Below, piece by piece: positions 1 through 8,740 of a stretch of DNA of 64,000 nucleotides; positions within the stretch are counted from its first letter, which is position 1, and each line of letters begins with the position of its first letter. The notes below the pieces were generated by a model. The model was not told the DNA's origin. It saw only the letters and a program-made list of their open reading frames with translations, and did no database searches. Source of the DNA: Promethearchaeota archaeon. Its GTDB lineage: Archaea; Asgardarchaeota; Lokiarchaeia; Sigyniarchaeales; SOKP01. The position numbers and the translations under genes were made by a program. The stretch is from the NCBI GenBank assembly GCA_019058365.1, contig JAHPZE010000005.1, positions 161,619-225,618 of the forward strand, read 5' to 3'.

Positions 1-438
1 TTATGTACTACTATAAAGAGAGCTAGAAGTAGTCAACAGATATTAATTAGAAAAATAATGAGAGAGATATTAGCAGAGTTCGCAAAAAGTTTAAATCATG
101 AAAAATTTATTGCTGGAATCATTTTCGGTGAGTTTCAAAATCAAATTCAACGTGTTGCAAAAACAATATATCCATTATCCAACGCCGTCTTAATTAAGAG
201 CAAATTAGTTTCAATGCCTGAAGGAGGGAAGGATAAGGAAATTCCCGATGACCAATTTGAGATTGTAGAAGTTGATGTTAAAAGATCTAGAAAATCAGAA
301 ATTAAAAGATCTGAAAGAATTAACGTAAAAAAGTTAGCACAATCTTCAAATAGAACTCGAAGCGATAGTTCACAAGGGTTGGACTCCCCTACAGAAGAAA
401 TTGATGATGAAGAATCGGAAGAACCTAGCCTTGAATAA
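1..438 (+). CDS. rps1e: 30S ribosomal protein eS1 (Rps3Ae), C-terminal part
   Basis: The frame is open from base 1, so the true start lies left of the window and only the last 145 codons are seen. The segment TTIKRARSSQQILIRKIM followed by AKTIYPLSNAVLIKSKLV matches the C-terminal half of archaeal and eukaryotic eS1 (S3Ae), a small-subunit protein near the mRNA exit. The family's folded part ends near KLVSMPE. About 70 residues follow that are first basic (KRSRKSEIKRSER), then Ser/Asp/Glu-rich, and look disordered. The family assignment is well supported by the conserved order of these blocks. The function of the tail is unknown. Confidence 0.85.
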   Translation, partial: LCTTIKRARSSQQILIRKIMREILAEFAKSLNHEKFIAGIIFGEFQNQIQRVAKTIYPLSNAVLIKSKLVSMPEGGKDKEIPDDQFEIVEVDVKRSRKSEIKRSERINVKKLAQSSNRTRSDSSQGLDSPTEEIDDEESEEPSLE

Positions 439-581
439 TAATTTTTTTATATTTATACATAAGAAGCTTATTAATTTTTGAGAAAGAAGGTTTAATTTAT
501 GAAGATTAATCCATTAATTACATATATTAAGAATATTTTTTAAAATCCAAGTAATAAGTGTCTTATAATTAACTCTAATAA

Positions 582-2339
582 GTGGTAAATTTGTCTGCTC
601 AAGAAGGAAATCGGAATAATCCATACGCTTTTGATGATTTTTTATTTGTTAGGAATCATTTTAATTATTATGAAGATGATGAGTTTCTACAAACTCTTGT
701 TAAAAAATATGCCCCTATAGATGAGTATGCTAAAATTGATAGAGATCTTCGAGCTCTTTCAGATTATGTTTCGTTTAGATTTCGAAATCTTGCTGATAAA
801 GCGAATGAACTTGAAAATAGGGTAAAAGTTACAAAGCTGAAACATTATGATGCTCATAATCATAGGATAGACCGCATTGAACGATGTTTAGAGACTGAAA
901 TTTTAGAACGTGAAGTTTTCAGTCTTGGACTTTTTGATCCCGCGAGAAATACAGCATGGAGTAGATTTTTTAAAATGTTTTTGTTATATGAAAACGGAGA
1001 AGCAGGAGTTATGTGTCCTGTTGCATGTACCCATGGAGCTGTTGAACTGATGCAAAAATATGAAGATACTTTGAGTTCTGAAGCAAAAAATATCCTTACT
1101 TCCATTAGAGATGGTGCAAATGGTGAATACAGTTTAGGATCCCAATTTGTTAGTGAAATTCAGGGAGGAAGCGATGTGCCCGCGAACTTAGTTGAAGCTA
1201 TATTTGAAGAAGAAGAAGGTCCAGATGGTTGTTCAAATGTGTGGCGTCTTTATGGTCAGAAGTTTTTTTGTTCTGCAATACAAGCAGATCATCAAATAGT
1301 AACTGCAAAACCCAAAGGAACTCAATCATCAACAAGAGTAGCAGCATTTGCTGTTCCTGCTTGGCTTCCAGGGAATAAAGAAAAAGAAATAAGAAATTCC
1401 TACACAATTGATAGACTTAAACAGAAATTAGGAACTGCTGAACTACCAACAGCAGAAATTACTTATAATGGTACTATAGCATACCCTGTAGGACCACTCG
1501 AAATGGGTCTTGCTGATATAGTTGGGATTGTTCTTTCTTTATCGAGACTCCATGTTGCTTTTGGAATGGCCTCAGGAGCGCTGCGAGTAGCAAGAGAAGC
1601 GATATTATATTCACAATTTAGAACTGCCTTTGATGTACCTATATCTTCCTTTCCAATGATGATAAATCAAATAAATGATTTAGATTATTATGCAAAAAGA
1701 ACTGTTGCTGGTACTTTCAAAATCTATTATGAATACATTCATTTTAAAGAACATTTAGTTAGTGGGATTAGAGATTTAGAAAAGATTGAAAATCTTGAGG
1801 AGCGTAAACGCCGATTTAGATTACGTGAATTGATTATGCTCCAAAAAATCGTTGTAGCTGATGAAGCACCGAAAATGATAAGAAAAGCAATTTCCTTTTA
1901 TGGGGGACATGGTATAATGGAAGATTTCTTATCATCGCCACGATTGCATCGCGATTCTATGATTATGGAATTGTGGGAAGGGCCAAGAAATGTACTTCTC
2001 ACTCAAATTCATCGAGATTTCTCAAGAGTAAAAGATTGGTATCCTGCTGATGATTTTTGTAGAGATTTACTTATGGGGAGAGATTCAGATCTTATTGAAG
2101 ATTATGCATCAGTGTTTACCAGATTAATGTCTCATGACAGTCTTCTAAGAAATGATGAAGAAACTTTAAAAATTTGTCAAAATTGGGAGGATTTTTCAAA
2201 TAAACTCTTCATTGCATTTCAAGAACAAGCATTGATGGAACTTAATTATACTGGTAAACCATTAAAATTTTCGAGACTATTACGAAAACTTAGAAAAAGA
2301 GATCTACCAAAAATGCTAGAAAAAATAAAAATTCAATGA
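582..2339 (+). CDS. Acyl-CoA dehydrogenase, AidB-like
   Basis: The 585-residue protein has the acyl-CoA dehydrogenase fold signature, closest by eye to the larger AidB-like branch. The middle-domain FAD-binding motif reads SEIQGGSDVPAN. The C-terminal helical domain carries FYGGHGIMEDF followed by LHRDSMIMELWEGPRNVLL, where AidB-type enzymes have a GGxGY...WEGxxN pattern. About 120 N-terminal residues precede the usual start of homology. The family catalyses FAD-dependent alpha,beta-dehydrogenation of acyl-CoA thioesters; the substrate cannot be read from sequence. The start is GTG and no good upstream ribosome-binding site is seen. A beta-oxidation role would fit the acyl-CoA ligase at 54325-56091, but that link is inference. 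Confidence 0.8.
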   Translation: MVNLSAQEGNRNNPYAFDDFLFVRNHFNYYEDDEFLQTLVKKYAPIDEYAKIDRDLRALSDYVSFRFRNLADKANELENRVKVTKLKHYDAHNHRIDRIERCLETEILEREVFSLGLFDPARNTAWSRFFKMFLLYENGEAGVMCPVACTHGAVELMQKYEDTLSSEAKNILTSIRDGANGEYSLGSQFVSEIQGGSDVPANLVEAIFEEEEGPDGCSNVWRLYGQKFFCSAIQADHQIVTAKPKGTQSSTRVAAFAVPAWLPGNKEKEIRNSYTIDRLKQKLGTAELPTAEITYNGTIAYPVGPLEMGLADIVGIVLSLSRLHVAFGMASGALRVAREAILYSQFRTAFDVPISSFPMMINQINDLDYYAKRTVAGTFKIYYEYIHFKEHLVSGIRDLEKIENLEERKRRFRLRELIMLQKIVVADEAPKMIRKAISFYGGHGIMEDFLSSPRLHRDSMIMELWEGPRNVLLTQIHRDFSRVKDWYPADDFCRDLLMGRDSDLIEDYASVFTRLMSHDSLLRNDEETLKICQNWEDFSNKLFIAFQEQALMELNYTGKPLKFSRLLRKLRKRDLPKMLEKIKIQ

Positions 2340-2343
2340 GAAA

Positions 2344-2592
2344 TAGAGAGATATAGAAAAAAATTATATTTATCAATTCCATTGTCGAAATATTCTTTAA
2401 TTAAATCTTCTTTATACCCTACAATAAGTAAGATTTCTTCTATTCCAGCATCCTTTAAACCTTAATAGAATGTTCAAGTAATGGTTTTTCAGCAATAGGT
2501 ATTAATGGCTTAGGGCGAGTTGATGTAATAGGTCTTAACCTATTTCCTTCTCCCGCAGCAAGAATAACAGCTTTCTTGATTATTTATAAAAA
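2344..2592 (-). pseudogene. Decayed sugar-phosphate nucleotidyltransferase fragment
   Basis: Read on the minus strand, this stretch gives [19 protein letters not shown], then [19 protein letters not shown], which is the N-terminal nucleotide-binding signature of sugar-1-phosphate nucleotidyltransferases. A single missing base near 2462 then shifts the frame. In the second frame it continues [19 protein letters not shown] and LIKEYFDNGIDKYNF before stopping. Only about 80 of some 350-400 codons survive, and no ATG precedes the motif. It is a remnant related to the intact gene at 51689-52825. Confidence 0.75.
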
Positions 2593-2618
2593 AAGAGCAT
2601 TATTCATATTTTAGGAGA

Positions 2619-3512
2619 TTAATTTATTTGGTCAAATCCTTTTACAACTTCATCAAGATAATATTTTAAATGTTTAAATGGTCTTAAATCTCCTGAAAAT
2701 TCATTTTTAAAAGCCGAATCTAAAGCCATTTTTGACTTAAGTTGTTTAAAGACCGATTTTATTTTATAAAAATTACCAGTAGCTATGAAATCTATTGAAT
2801 AACCATGAATATTTCCAAATAATATAACTTTTTTACTATTATGAGTTTCATCGTCGGTAGTATCATCTAAATGAATCTCTTTTATTTTTGTTTTAGCACG
2901 GATTTGGGTGTTCATAGAAATAGTTGCTAGTTTCGCTGAAAGATCTGAGCTAAATAATTCTATATTTTCAAAAGTTTTTTCTTTTTGTAAAGTACTCAAT
3001 AGATTATTATCATATAACTGAGAAATAATTGGTAATCCTTGAGCAGAAATACCAGCATATAATATTGCATTTCCTCCATTATTATTATCTTTATCATAAA
3101 TAATTTCTTCTTCTAAAAGATCTAAATACTTGTCTTTTAAATACTCTATTATAAGATTAATAACTTGATTAAACGTAGGTTCTTCTGAAGTAAATTTTAA
3201 CCGAGCAAGATCCTTGTATTGAGTTTTTACTTGATTGCGAAATTCTTTTAACATTTTAAAAGATTCCTGTGATCCTACGCTAAAATTACCTACACAACAA
3301 AAGAATAAATTTTGACCTGCGTTTGTAATAACGTGCTCAACGATAATGTGTTCTTTTTTTTTCTTACTTTTCAAACATATGTTTTTTAGTCGCCATCTAA
3401 AAAATTTCATGAGTTTTTCTACAAATAATACTATTTCGAATGCTTTGTATTTATTTTCATCTGAACAATATAGAACATCATTCTCTAAGATAATACTGAA
3501 AGAAGAGATCAT
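2619..3512 (-). CDS. Longin-like domain protein, function unknown
   Basis: The 297-residue protein has no catalytic motif I recognise. Residues 1-105 alternate short hydrophobic strands and amphipathic helices (start SSFSIILENDVLYCSD, later NLFFCCVGNFSV), a pattern typical of longin/SNARE-like folds abundant in Asgard archaea. A second similar block begins near GGNAILYAGISAQGLPI and ends with VILFGNIHGYSIDFIATGN. This suggests two profilin-like sensor domains in tandem. Such proteins are thought to work with small GTPases. The fold call is inference from pattern only. There is no signal peptide or membrane segment. The gene faces away from Sir2 at 3696. Confidence 0.6.
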   Translation of the reverse strand: MISSFSIILENDVLYCSDENKYKAFEIVLFVEKLMKFFRWRLKNICLKSKKKKEHIIVEHVITNAGQNLFFCCVGNFSVGSQESFKMLKEFRNQVKTQYKDLARLKFTSEEPTFNQVINLIIEYLKDKYLDLLEEEIIYDKDNNNGGNAILYAGISAQGLPIISQLYDNNLLSTLQKEKTFENIELFSSDLSAKLATISMNTQIRAKTKIKEIHLDDTTDDETHNSKKVILFGNIHGYSIDFIATGNFYKIKSVFKQLKSKMALDSAFKNEFSGDLRPFKHLKYYLDEVVKGFDQIN

Positions 3513-3695
3513 GTAGAAAAACTTTAAGAAGTTAGCTTTTATGAATGTTAGAATTATTGAATATATTAATTTTTTTTGATTTCATGTAAAAAAAAATAAG
3601 TAAATTCTAGAAGATTGTATTAATTTAATCTATAAGTATAAATTTTATTAAAATTAAATACATTAACATCTTAAACATTATCATTCAAATTAAAA

Positions 3696-4496
3696 ATGGA
3701 TTCATTAGAACAGATAGAAAGAGAAAGTATTACTAAAGCTGCTGAATTACTCTTAAATTCTAAAAATGCAGTAGTATTAACTGGTGCGGGAATTTCAACA
3801 GAATCGGGAATTCCTGATTTTAGAGGAGAAAGTGGAATTTGGATGAAATATAAACCCAAAATTTATGGAAGTATACAGTCGTTTTTAAAAGATCCATCAA
3901 AATTTTGGAAAATGGCTGAAGATATTGCACCAACTTTATTCAGCGCAGAACCAAATCCTGGTCATTATGCAATTGCTGCTCTAGAGAAAATGAATATACT
4001 TAAAGCAATAATTACACAAAATATAGATGAATTACACCAAAAAGCAGGATCTATTATTATATATGAAGTGCATGGTAATATAAATAGATTTACTTGTTTA
4101 GGATGTCGCGCGAGTTATAATAAAGAACAAATAGTACGTAAGATAAAAAAGGAGAAAAATCCTGCATGTGATTATTGTGCAGCACCTTTAAAACCTTCAG
4201 TAGTATTATTTGGAGAAAATCTGCCTAATTTTGAAAAATATATGTCAATAGATTTAGCTAAGAAAGCAGATATTATGCTAATAGCAGGATCGTCACTTAC
4301 TGTGGCACCAGTATGTGATTTACCTCTTTATACTTTAAGTGAAGGAGGAAAATTAATAATTGTTAACGATCAACCAACCTATTTAGATGATCGTGCTGAA
4401 ATTGTGATCAATCATAAAACTGGAATTATTTTACCATTAATCGTGAAAGAAATTAAGAAAATTAAAGTAGAGCATGAATCTGAAACTGATATTTAA
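3696..4496 (+). CDS. sir2: Sir2-family NAD-dependent protein deacylase
   Basis: The 266-residue length is typical of class U/III sirtuins. The NAD-binding Rossmann motif is VVLTGAGISTESGIPDFRG (residues about 26-44). TQNIDELH (about 108-115) is the ribose/nicotinamide pocket, and the catalytic His lies in EVHGNI (about 126). Four zinc ligands are visible: CLGC (134, 137) and CDYC (158, 161). GSSLTVAPVCDLP and IIVNDQPT complete the fold. The family removes acyl groups from lysines, in archaea from chromatin and other proteins. A substrate such as the nearby histone-fold protein is speculation. The gene seems leaderless, with only AT-rich sequence before the ATG. Confidence 0.93.
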   Translation: MDSLEQIERESITKAAELLLNSKNAVVLTGAGISTESGIPDFRGESGIWMKYKPKIYGSIQSFLKDPSKFWKMAEDIAPTLFSAEPNPGHYAIAALEKMNILKAIITQNIDELHQKAGSIIIYEVHGNINRFTCLGCRASYNKEQIVRKIKKEKNPACDYCAAPLKPSVVLFGENLPNFEKYMSIDLAKKADIMLIAGSSLTVAPVCDLPLYTLSEGGKLIIVNDQPTYLDDRAEIVINHKTGIILPLIVKEIKKIKVEHESETDI

Positions 4497-4533
4497 CCAA
4501 TTTTTATAAAATTAGTTTTTAAAGTTTTTTTAT

Positions 4534-6123
4534 ATGATTACAGAGAATGTTATTATTAAGGATTGGCGCAAAATTGATATTTCTTTCGGATTAATTTACC
4601 CAAATAAATATACACTTGGTATGTCTTCATATTCTATTAGACTTCTTTATTTCTTAATAAATTCTTTTGATAATATTGCCTGTGAACGGATTTTCCTTCC
4701 GGATAATTTATACATAAAATTTCCTGCTTCTAAAGATTATTCTTCAAAGAATAATTTGAGATCCCTTGAAAATAAAGTATTACCAGAAGATTTTGATATT
4801 TTAGGATTTTCATTGCATTTTGAAAATGATTTTAAAAATGTATTATGGATCTTAGAAAAAGCAGAGATTCCCATAACTTTTCAGGAACGTCTAAAAATGA
4901 TCAGTAAAGATAAAGCTCAATTTCCATTATTAATAGCCGGAGGTCCGGTAGTAACCTCAAATCCAATTCCATTGAGTAAATTCTTTGACATTTTATTTAT
5001 CGGGGATTCAGAGCAAAATTTGAAATATTTCTTTGATTTGTATCAAGTTTATAATATTCAAAAAATACAATTTAAAGAATTTTTAGAAAGAGCAAAAAAT
5101 ATAGAAGGGCTTTTTATTCCTGCTCTTCAAAATAATGCAAAAAGAGTTATACTCAAAAATCTTGATGATTCACCTACACCTATTTTTCAATTAATTTCTA
5201 ATCAATCTAGTGTAGAATCTATTTTTGAAAATTATTTTTTTATAGAAATAAACCGTGGTTGTCCATTTAAGTGTAAATTTTGCATCTCTTCTTTTCATAA
5301 TCATCCATTCCGGAACAGAAGTTATGAAAACATAATTAATTCTATTCAAAAAAGTATAAAATATTCTAAATTTGAAACAATTAGTCTTATAGGATCTTGT
5401 GTATCATCACATCCTAAATTTGAGCAAATTTGTGAATATATAATAGATAATGGTAAAAGATTAGCTGTTCCTTCAATTCGAGTAGAACATTTAACTCAAA
5501 ATATAATTACCATATTTGAAAAAGCGGAAATTAAGACAATCACAATTGCACCAGAAGCTGGTTCAGAAAGATTAAGATATAATCTTGGAAAAAAAATCGC
5601 AAATGAAAAAATCCTTTCAATTTTGGCTCAAATTAAAGATTCTCAAATCAAAAATGTAAAATTTTATTTTCTAATAGGATTACCTAATGAAAAAGATGAA
5701 GACATTGATGCAATAATTAATTTATTAAAATCAATAAATCGATTAGGTTTTAGAAAGAATTCATTAAGAGTAAATATTAACCCGTTTATTCCAAAACTTA
5801 ACACCCCTTACGAAAAAGAGACAACCTTCTACTTGGATGAAAATTTACCCAAATTAACAAAGAAATATCAAAAATTGGATAAGGAACTTAAAAACATAGA
5901 GTCAATAAAGTTGAGGTTTAAAAATTTCAAATCAATTATTAAAAATGCTAGACTTCAAGCAATGATTTCTTTAGGAAATAAACAGGTTTCTGATTTACTT
6001 TTAGAGTATTATAAAGATGGAGCCACTTTTAGTACTCTACAAAAAGCAGAAAAAGAATTAAAGTTCTCTCTAAATGATTATCTATTAAAAATTAAAGAAT
6101 GCTATAGTCCTTGGATTATATAA
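4534..6123 (+). CDS. B12-binding-type radical SAM protein
   Basis: The 529-residue protein has the radical SAM cluster motif CPFKCKFC (Cys243, 247, 250), which binds a 4Fe-4S cluster and S-adenosylmethionine. The N-terminal 200 residues follow the cobalamin-binding-like layout of YgiQ/BchE relatives (GFSLHFENDFKNVLWILE, then LLIAGGPVVTSNPIPLS). Later motifs are TIAPEAGSERLR and FYFLIGLPNEKDEDI, found in the TIGR03960-like group. The His of the B12-binding DxHxxG motif is not evident, so cobalamin binding is uncertain. It lies 37 nt after Sir2 on the same strand and may be co-transcribed. The substrate is unknown. Confidence 0.82.
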   Translation: MITENVIIKDWRKIDISFGLIYPNKYTLGMSSYSIRLLYFLINSFDNIACERIFLPDNLYIKFPASKDYSSKNNLRSLENKVLPEDFDILGFSLHFENDFKNVLWILEKAEIPITFQERLKMISKDKAQFPLLIAGGPVVTSNPIPLSKFFDILFIGDSEQNLKYFFDLYQVYNIQKIQFKEFLERAKNIEGLFIPALQNNAKRVILKNLDDSPTPIFQLISNQSSVESIFENYFFIEINRGCPFKCKFCISSFHNHPFRNRSYENIINSIQKSIKYSKFETISLIGSCVSSHPKFEQICEYIIDNGKRLAVPSIRVEHLTQNIITIFEKAEIKTITIAPEAGSERLRYNLGKKIANEKILSILAQIKDSQIKNVKFYFLIGLPNEKDEDIDAIINLLKSINRLGFRKNSLRVNINPFIPKLNTPYEKETTFYLDENLPKLTKKYQKLDKELKNIESIKLRFKNFKSIIKNARLQAMISLGNKQVSDLLLEYYKDGATFSTLQKAEKELKFSLNDYLLKIKECYSPWII

Positions 6124-6159
6124 AATAATGAGATTTAAAATATAAAATTTAAAAAAAAA

Positions 6160-6663
6160 TTAAGTAATTTGTCTAAAAACCTTTTTTGCTGCTCCACAAA
6201 CTGGGCAATTATCAGGTGGATCTCCTTCATGAGTATATCCACAAATAGGACATATGTATACGTCTTTTTTCTCTAAATCCTTGCCATTCTCAACTGCTCC
6301 AAGAGCAGTAGAATATAATTTGTGGTGAACTTTTTCTACTTCGTTAGCATAAGTAAATGTTCTTTCTGCATCCTTGTTTCCTTCTTTTTTGGCTGCTTCA
6401 AGAAACTCAGGATACATTTTTGTAAATTCATAATGCTCCCCTTCTATAGCAGCTTGTACATTTTCTTTTGTTGATTTAATTCCACCAAGGACTTTAAGAT
6501 GATTATGGGCATGAACCGTTTCTGCGGCAGCAGCAGCTCTAAAGACTTTTGCTATTTGAGGAAACCCTTCTTGATCTGCCTTTTGAGCAAAAGCTAAATA
6601 TTTACGGTTTGCTTGTGATTCCCCTGCAAATGCTTCTTTTAAACCTTCTTCTGTTTTTGACAT
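6160..6663 (-). CDS. rbr: Rubrerythrin
   Basis: The 167-residue protein has a ferritin-like four-helix diiron domain with the usual carboxylate/His pairs (EAFAGESQANRKY near residue 10, then AETVHAHNH, EGEHYEFTKMYPEF and EVEKVHHKLY). A C-terminal rubredoxin-like iron site is formed by CPIC and CPVC (Cys138, 141, 153, 156). Rubrerythrins reduce hydrogen peroxide in anaerobes, taking electrons from rubredoxin or NADH oxidoreductases. Order and length are canonical. It points to an anaerobic host that meets occasional oxygen. Confidence 0.95.
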   Translation of the reverse strand: MSKTEEGLKEAFAGESQANRKYLAFAQKADQEGFPQIAKVFRAAAAAETVHAHNHLKVLGGIKSTKENVQAAIEGEHYEFTKMYPEFLEAAKKEGNKDAERTFTYANEVEKVHHKLYSTALGAVENGKDLEKKDVYICPICGYTHEGDPPDNCPVCGAAKKVFRQIT

Positions 6664-6823
6664 GTTATATTCACATTACATTTTACTTTAAAATTATATT
6701 AGGAGATTTTTTAACTTAGTCTTTATAAATCATAAATTTGAAACTTAATCTAAGATTTCTAAATTGTGATAAAGATTTTTAAATTTAAATAATTCGACAA
6801 AAGATTTTAACCTTAAAATCCAA

Positions 6824-7624
6824 TTAATCTAAAAGGATTTTTTTAACAGCATTTACGATGCGAGTTAAATAATGTTCGGCCATTCCAAATTTAATATGTG
6901 AATGAAAAACCAATATGATGAAATATTTACTCTGAACATATTCTGAAAATATGAATCTTTTATCTTTTAATGTATAAAAGAGCTTTAAAATGGAATTATT
7001 ATGAATTTTAACACGAAATTCAACTTCTTTTAAAAAATTCTTCAAATCTAATTTGTTATAGGAAGAATATATTACCTTTCCTCTGTCAGTTAAAAGAATA
7101 GTCCCATCAATTTCGTCAAATCCAGTAACTTTTTTCATATATTCTATAATTTGCTCTTCAATCTTTGAATTGAACTCACTACTAAATGTATCAGCAATAA
7201 TTTCTTCAATAACGCCATTTAATTCAACGTCAAATACGATTTGTTTATCTATATTTATGTTCTTTTTACTCATATAGATAGAAAGTCGTTTATTAATTTT
7301 TGAAATTGCATCCTCCAAAAAATTTTCATTTTCAATTGTATCACATAAAATATTATAATTTAAAAGACCTTTTTCAAAAATTACAAATTTTACATCACCC
7401 ATTTCTAATGTTTTGAATTTTTTTCCAATCATTTCTTTAGAAAAGGACATTAAAGCTGTGATGAAGGGAGAGACAAGATTTTTCTCAACCTTAAAATAAT
7501 CTGTAAAATTTTTACCATAAAAGCACACTCCAGATCTATTAAATATAAATAGATTGTGAATGTTTGTATTATCAAAAGATCTCTTAATTATTGACGACAA
7601 GGGTAGTTTGTCTTGTATTCCCAT
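6824..7624 (-). CDS. Longin/roadblock-like two-domain protein
   Basis: The 266-residue soluble protein starts its first domain with IHNLFIFNRSGVCFYGKNF (residues about 22-40), the typical first strand-turn-strand of longin or SNARE-like folds in Asgard proteins. A second, roadblock-like unit starts at GTILLTDRGKVIYSS (near 167) and ends with YFIILVFHSHIKFGMAEHY and a long C-terminal helix. These folds usually serve as GTPase regulators or scaffolds rather than enzymes. No catalytic residues are seen. The assignment rests on pattern, not on alignment. A small GTPase is encoded at 24845-25423, but no direct link can be shown. Confidence 0.6.
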   Translation of the reverse strand: MGIQDKLPLSSIIKRSFDNTNIHNLFIFNRSGVCFYGKNFTDYFKVEKNLVSPFITALMSFSKEMIGKKFKTLEMGDVKFVIFEKGLLNYNILCDTIENENFLEDAISKINKRLSIYMSKKNINIDKQIVFDVELNGVIEEIIADTFSSEFNSKIEEQIIEYMKKVTGFDEIDGTILLTDRGKVIYSSYNKLDLKNFLKEVEFRVKIHNNSILKLFYTLKDKRFIFSEYVQSKYFIILVFHSHIKFGMAEHYLTRIVNAVKKILLD

Positions 7625-7681
7625 GATAAAGTATTAAAAAATAACTATAAAAAGCACTGACTTTTCAGTTTTATGCCAATT

Positions 7682-8701
7682 TTAAAAATTAATATTATCT
7701 AACTCGTCTGTCCAGGTTTGAACACCTTTAAAATTTAATTTTACTGGTAGTAGTTGAAACCCTTCCTTAATTATTTTTTTTTTTAATATGTATTCAGATC
7801 CTATTCCAGCTAAGATCGTAGCAGATCCGCCCCCTCCAGCACCATTTAATTTGAATCCTATAGCTCCATTTTTTTCTGCGAGCTTTTCTATTTTTTTAAT
7901 AGTCGGACTAACCATAAGAGGATGTAAATTCTTTTGAGCATCCCAATTCTTATTCATAACCTTTCCCATTAATTCAAGATTCTTTGAATTAATTGCCTTT
8001 TCCATTTCATATGCACAATTTTTTATGATTTCTAAAGATTTTAATGTAGATTTATCACCTTGTCTGTAATTACTTATTACAGCTTTATGCATTATATTTG
8101 AACTTCTTGAATTTAAATAAACTAAAATCAATTGATTTTCAAGTTCCCAACGTCTATCTTCATTAATATCCAGCGGAGATACTTTTACGGAAGGATAATC
8201 AATCTCCATAAGGTTTACGCCACCATAAGCTGCAGCATACTGATCTTGAACTCCACTTTCTAACTTTAATTCATCAATCTCAAGTTTATGAGCTAATTCT
8301 GCAACTTTTCCTTGCTTTAAGTCTTTATGTGAAAAACGAGCTAATGCAGCAATTAAAGCTACAGCCACACTAGCACTTGTTCCTGTTCCACAACCAGGAG
8401 GAGCTTCTGCTTTAACATAAATGTCTATACCTTTCTCAATATCCATTCTTTTTATTGCTGCTTTTAACAAATCAAGATTACCATCATACTTTATATTATG
8501 AAAATCTTGGAGTTCTGTATGTAAATTAAGATTCTCTGAAAAAATATTGATTCTATTTGATGAATTTGGGAAAATCCTAACATAACTACATAGATCAATA
8601 CAAATGGTAAAAACAGCACCGTTTGGATAAAACCACGTGTCAGTCCAGCCTCCAATATCACATATTCGGACTGGAGCTTTTGAGTAGATTACATTTTTCA
8701 A
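7682..8701 (-). CDS. GHMP-family sugar kinase (heptose/fucose kinase-like)
   Basis: The 339-residue protein shows the GHMP kinase motifs in order: the N-terminal substrate motif KAPVRICDIGGWTDTWF, the phosphate-binding loop PPGCGTGTSASVAVAL (about 104-119), and the C-terminal glycine motif KLNGAGGGGSATIL (about 286-299). The RICDIGGWTD variant is that of D-glycero-D-manno-heptose 7-phosphate kinase and L-fucose kinase relatives rather than mevalonate or galactokinase. The family transfers ATP phosphate to a sugar hydroxyl. It is transcribed in the same direction as the upstream GH2 gene, 39 nt apart, so a joint role in handling a released sugar is plausible. Confidence 0.85.
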   Translation of the reverse strand: MKNVIYSKAPVRICDIGGWTDTWFYPNGAVFTICIDLCSYVRIFPNSSNRINIFSENLNLHTELQDFHNIKYDGNLDLLKAAIKRMDIEKGIDIYVKAEAPPGCGTGTSASVAVALIAALARFSHKDLKQGKVAELAHKLEIDELKLESGVQDQYAAAYGGVNLMEIDYPSVKVSPLDINEDRRWELENQLILVYLNSRSSNIMHKAVISNYRQGDKSTLKSLEIIKNCAYEMEKAINSKNLELMGKVMNKNWDAQKNLHPLMVSPTIKKIEKLAEKNGAIGFKLNGAGGGGSATILAGIGSEYILKKKIIKEGFQLLPVKLNFKGVQTWTDELDNINF

Positions 8702-8740
8702 TTTTTTTCGTAATTTTAAATTTAATTTCGAGATTAAAAA

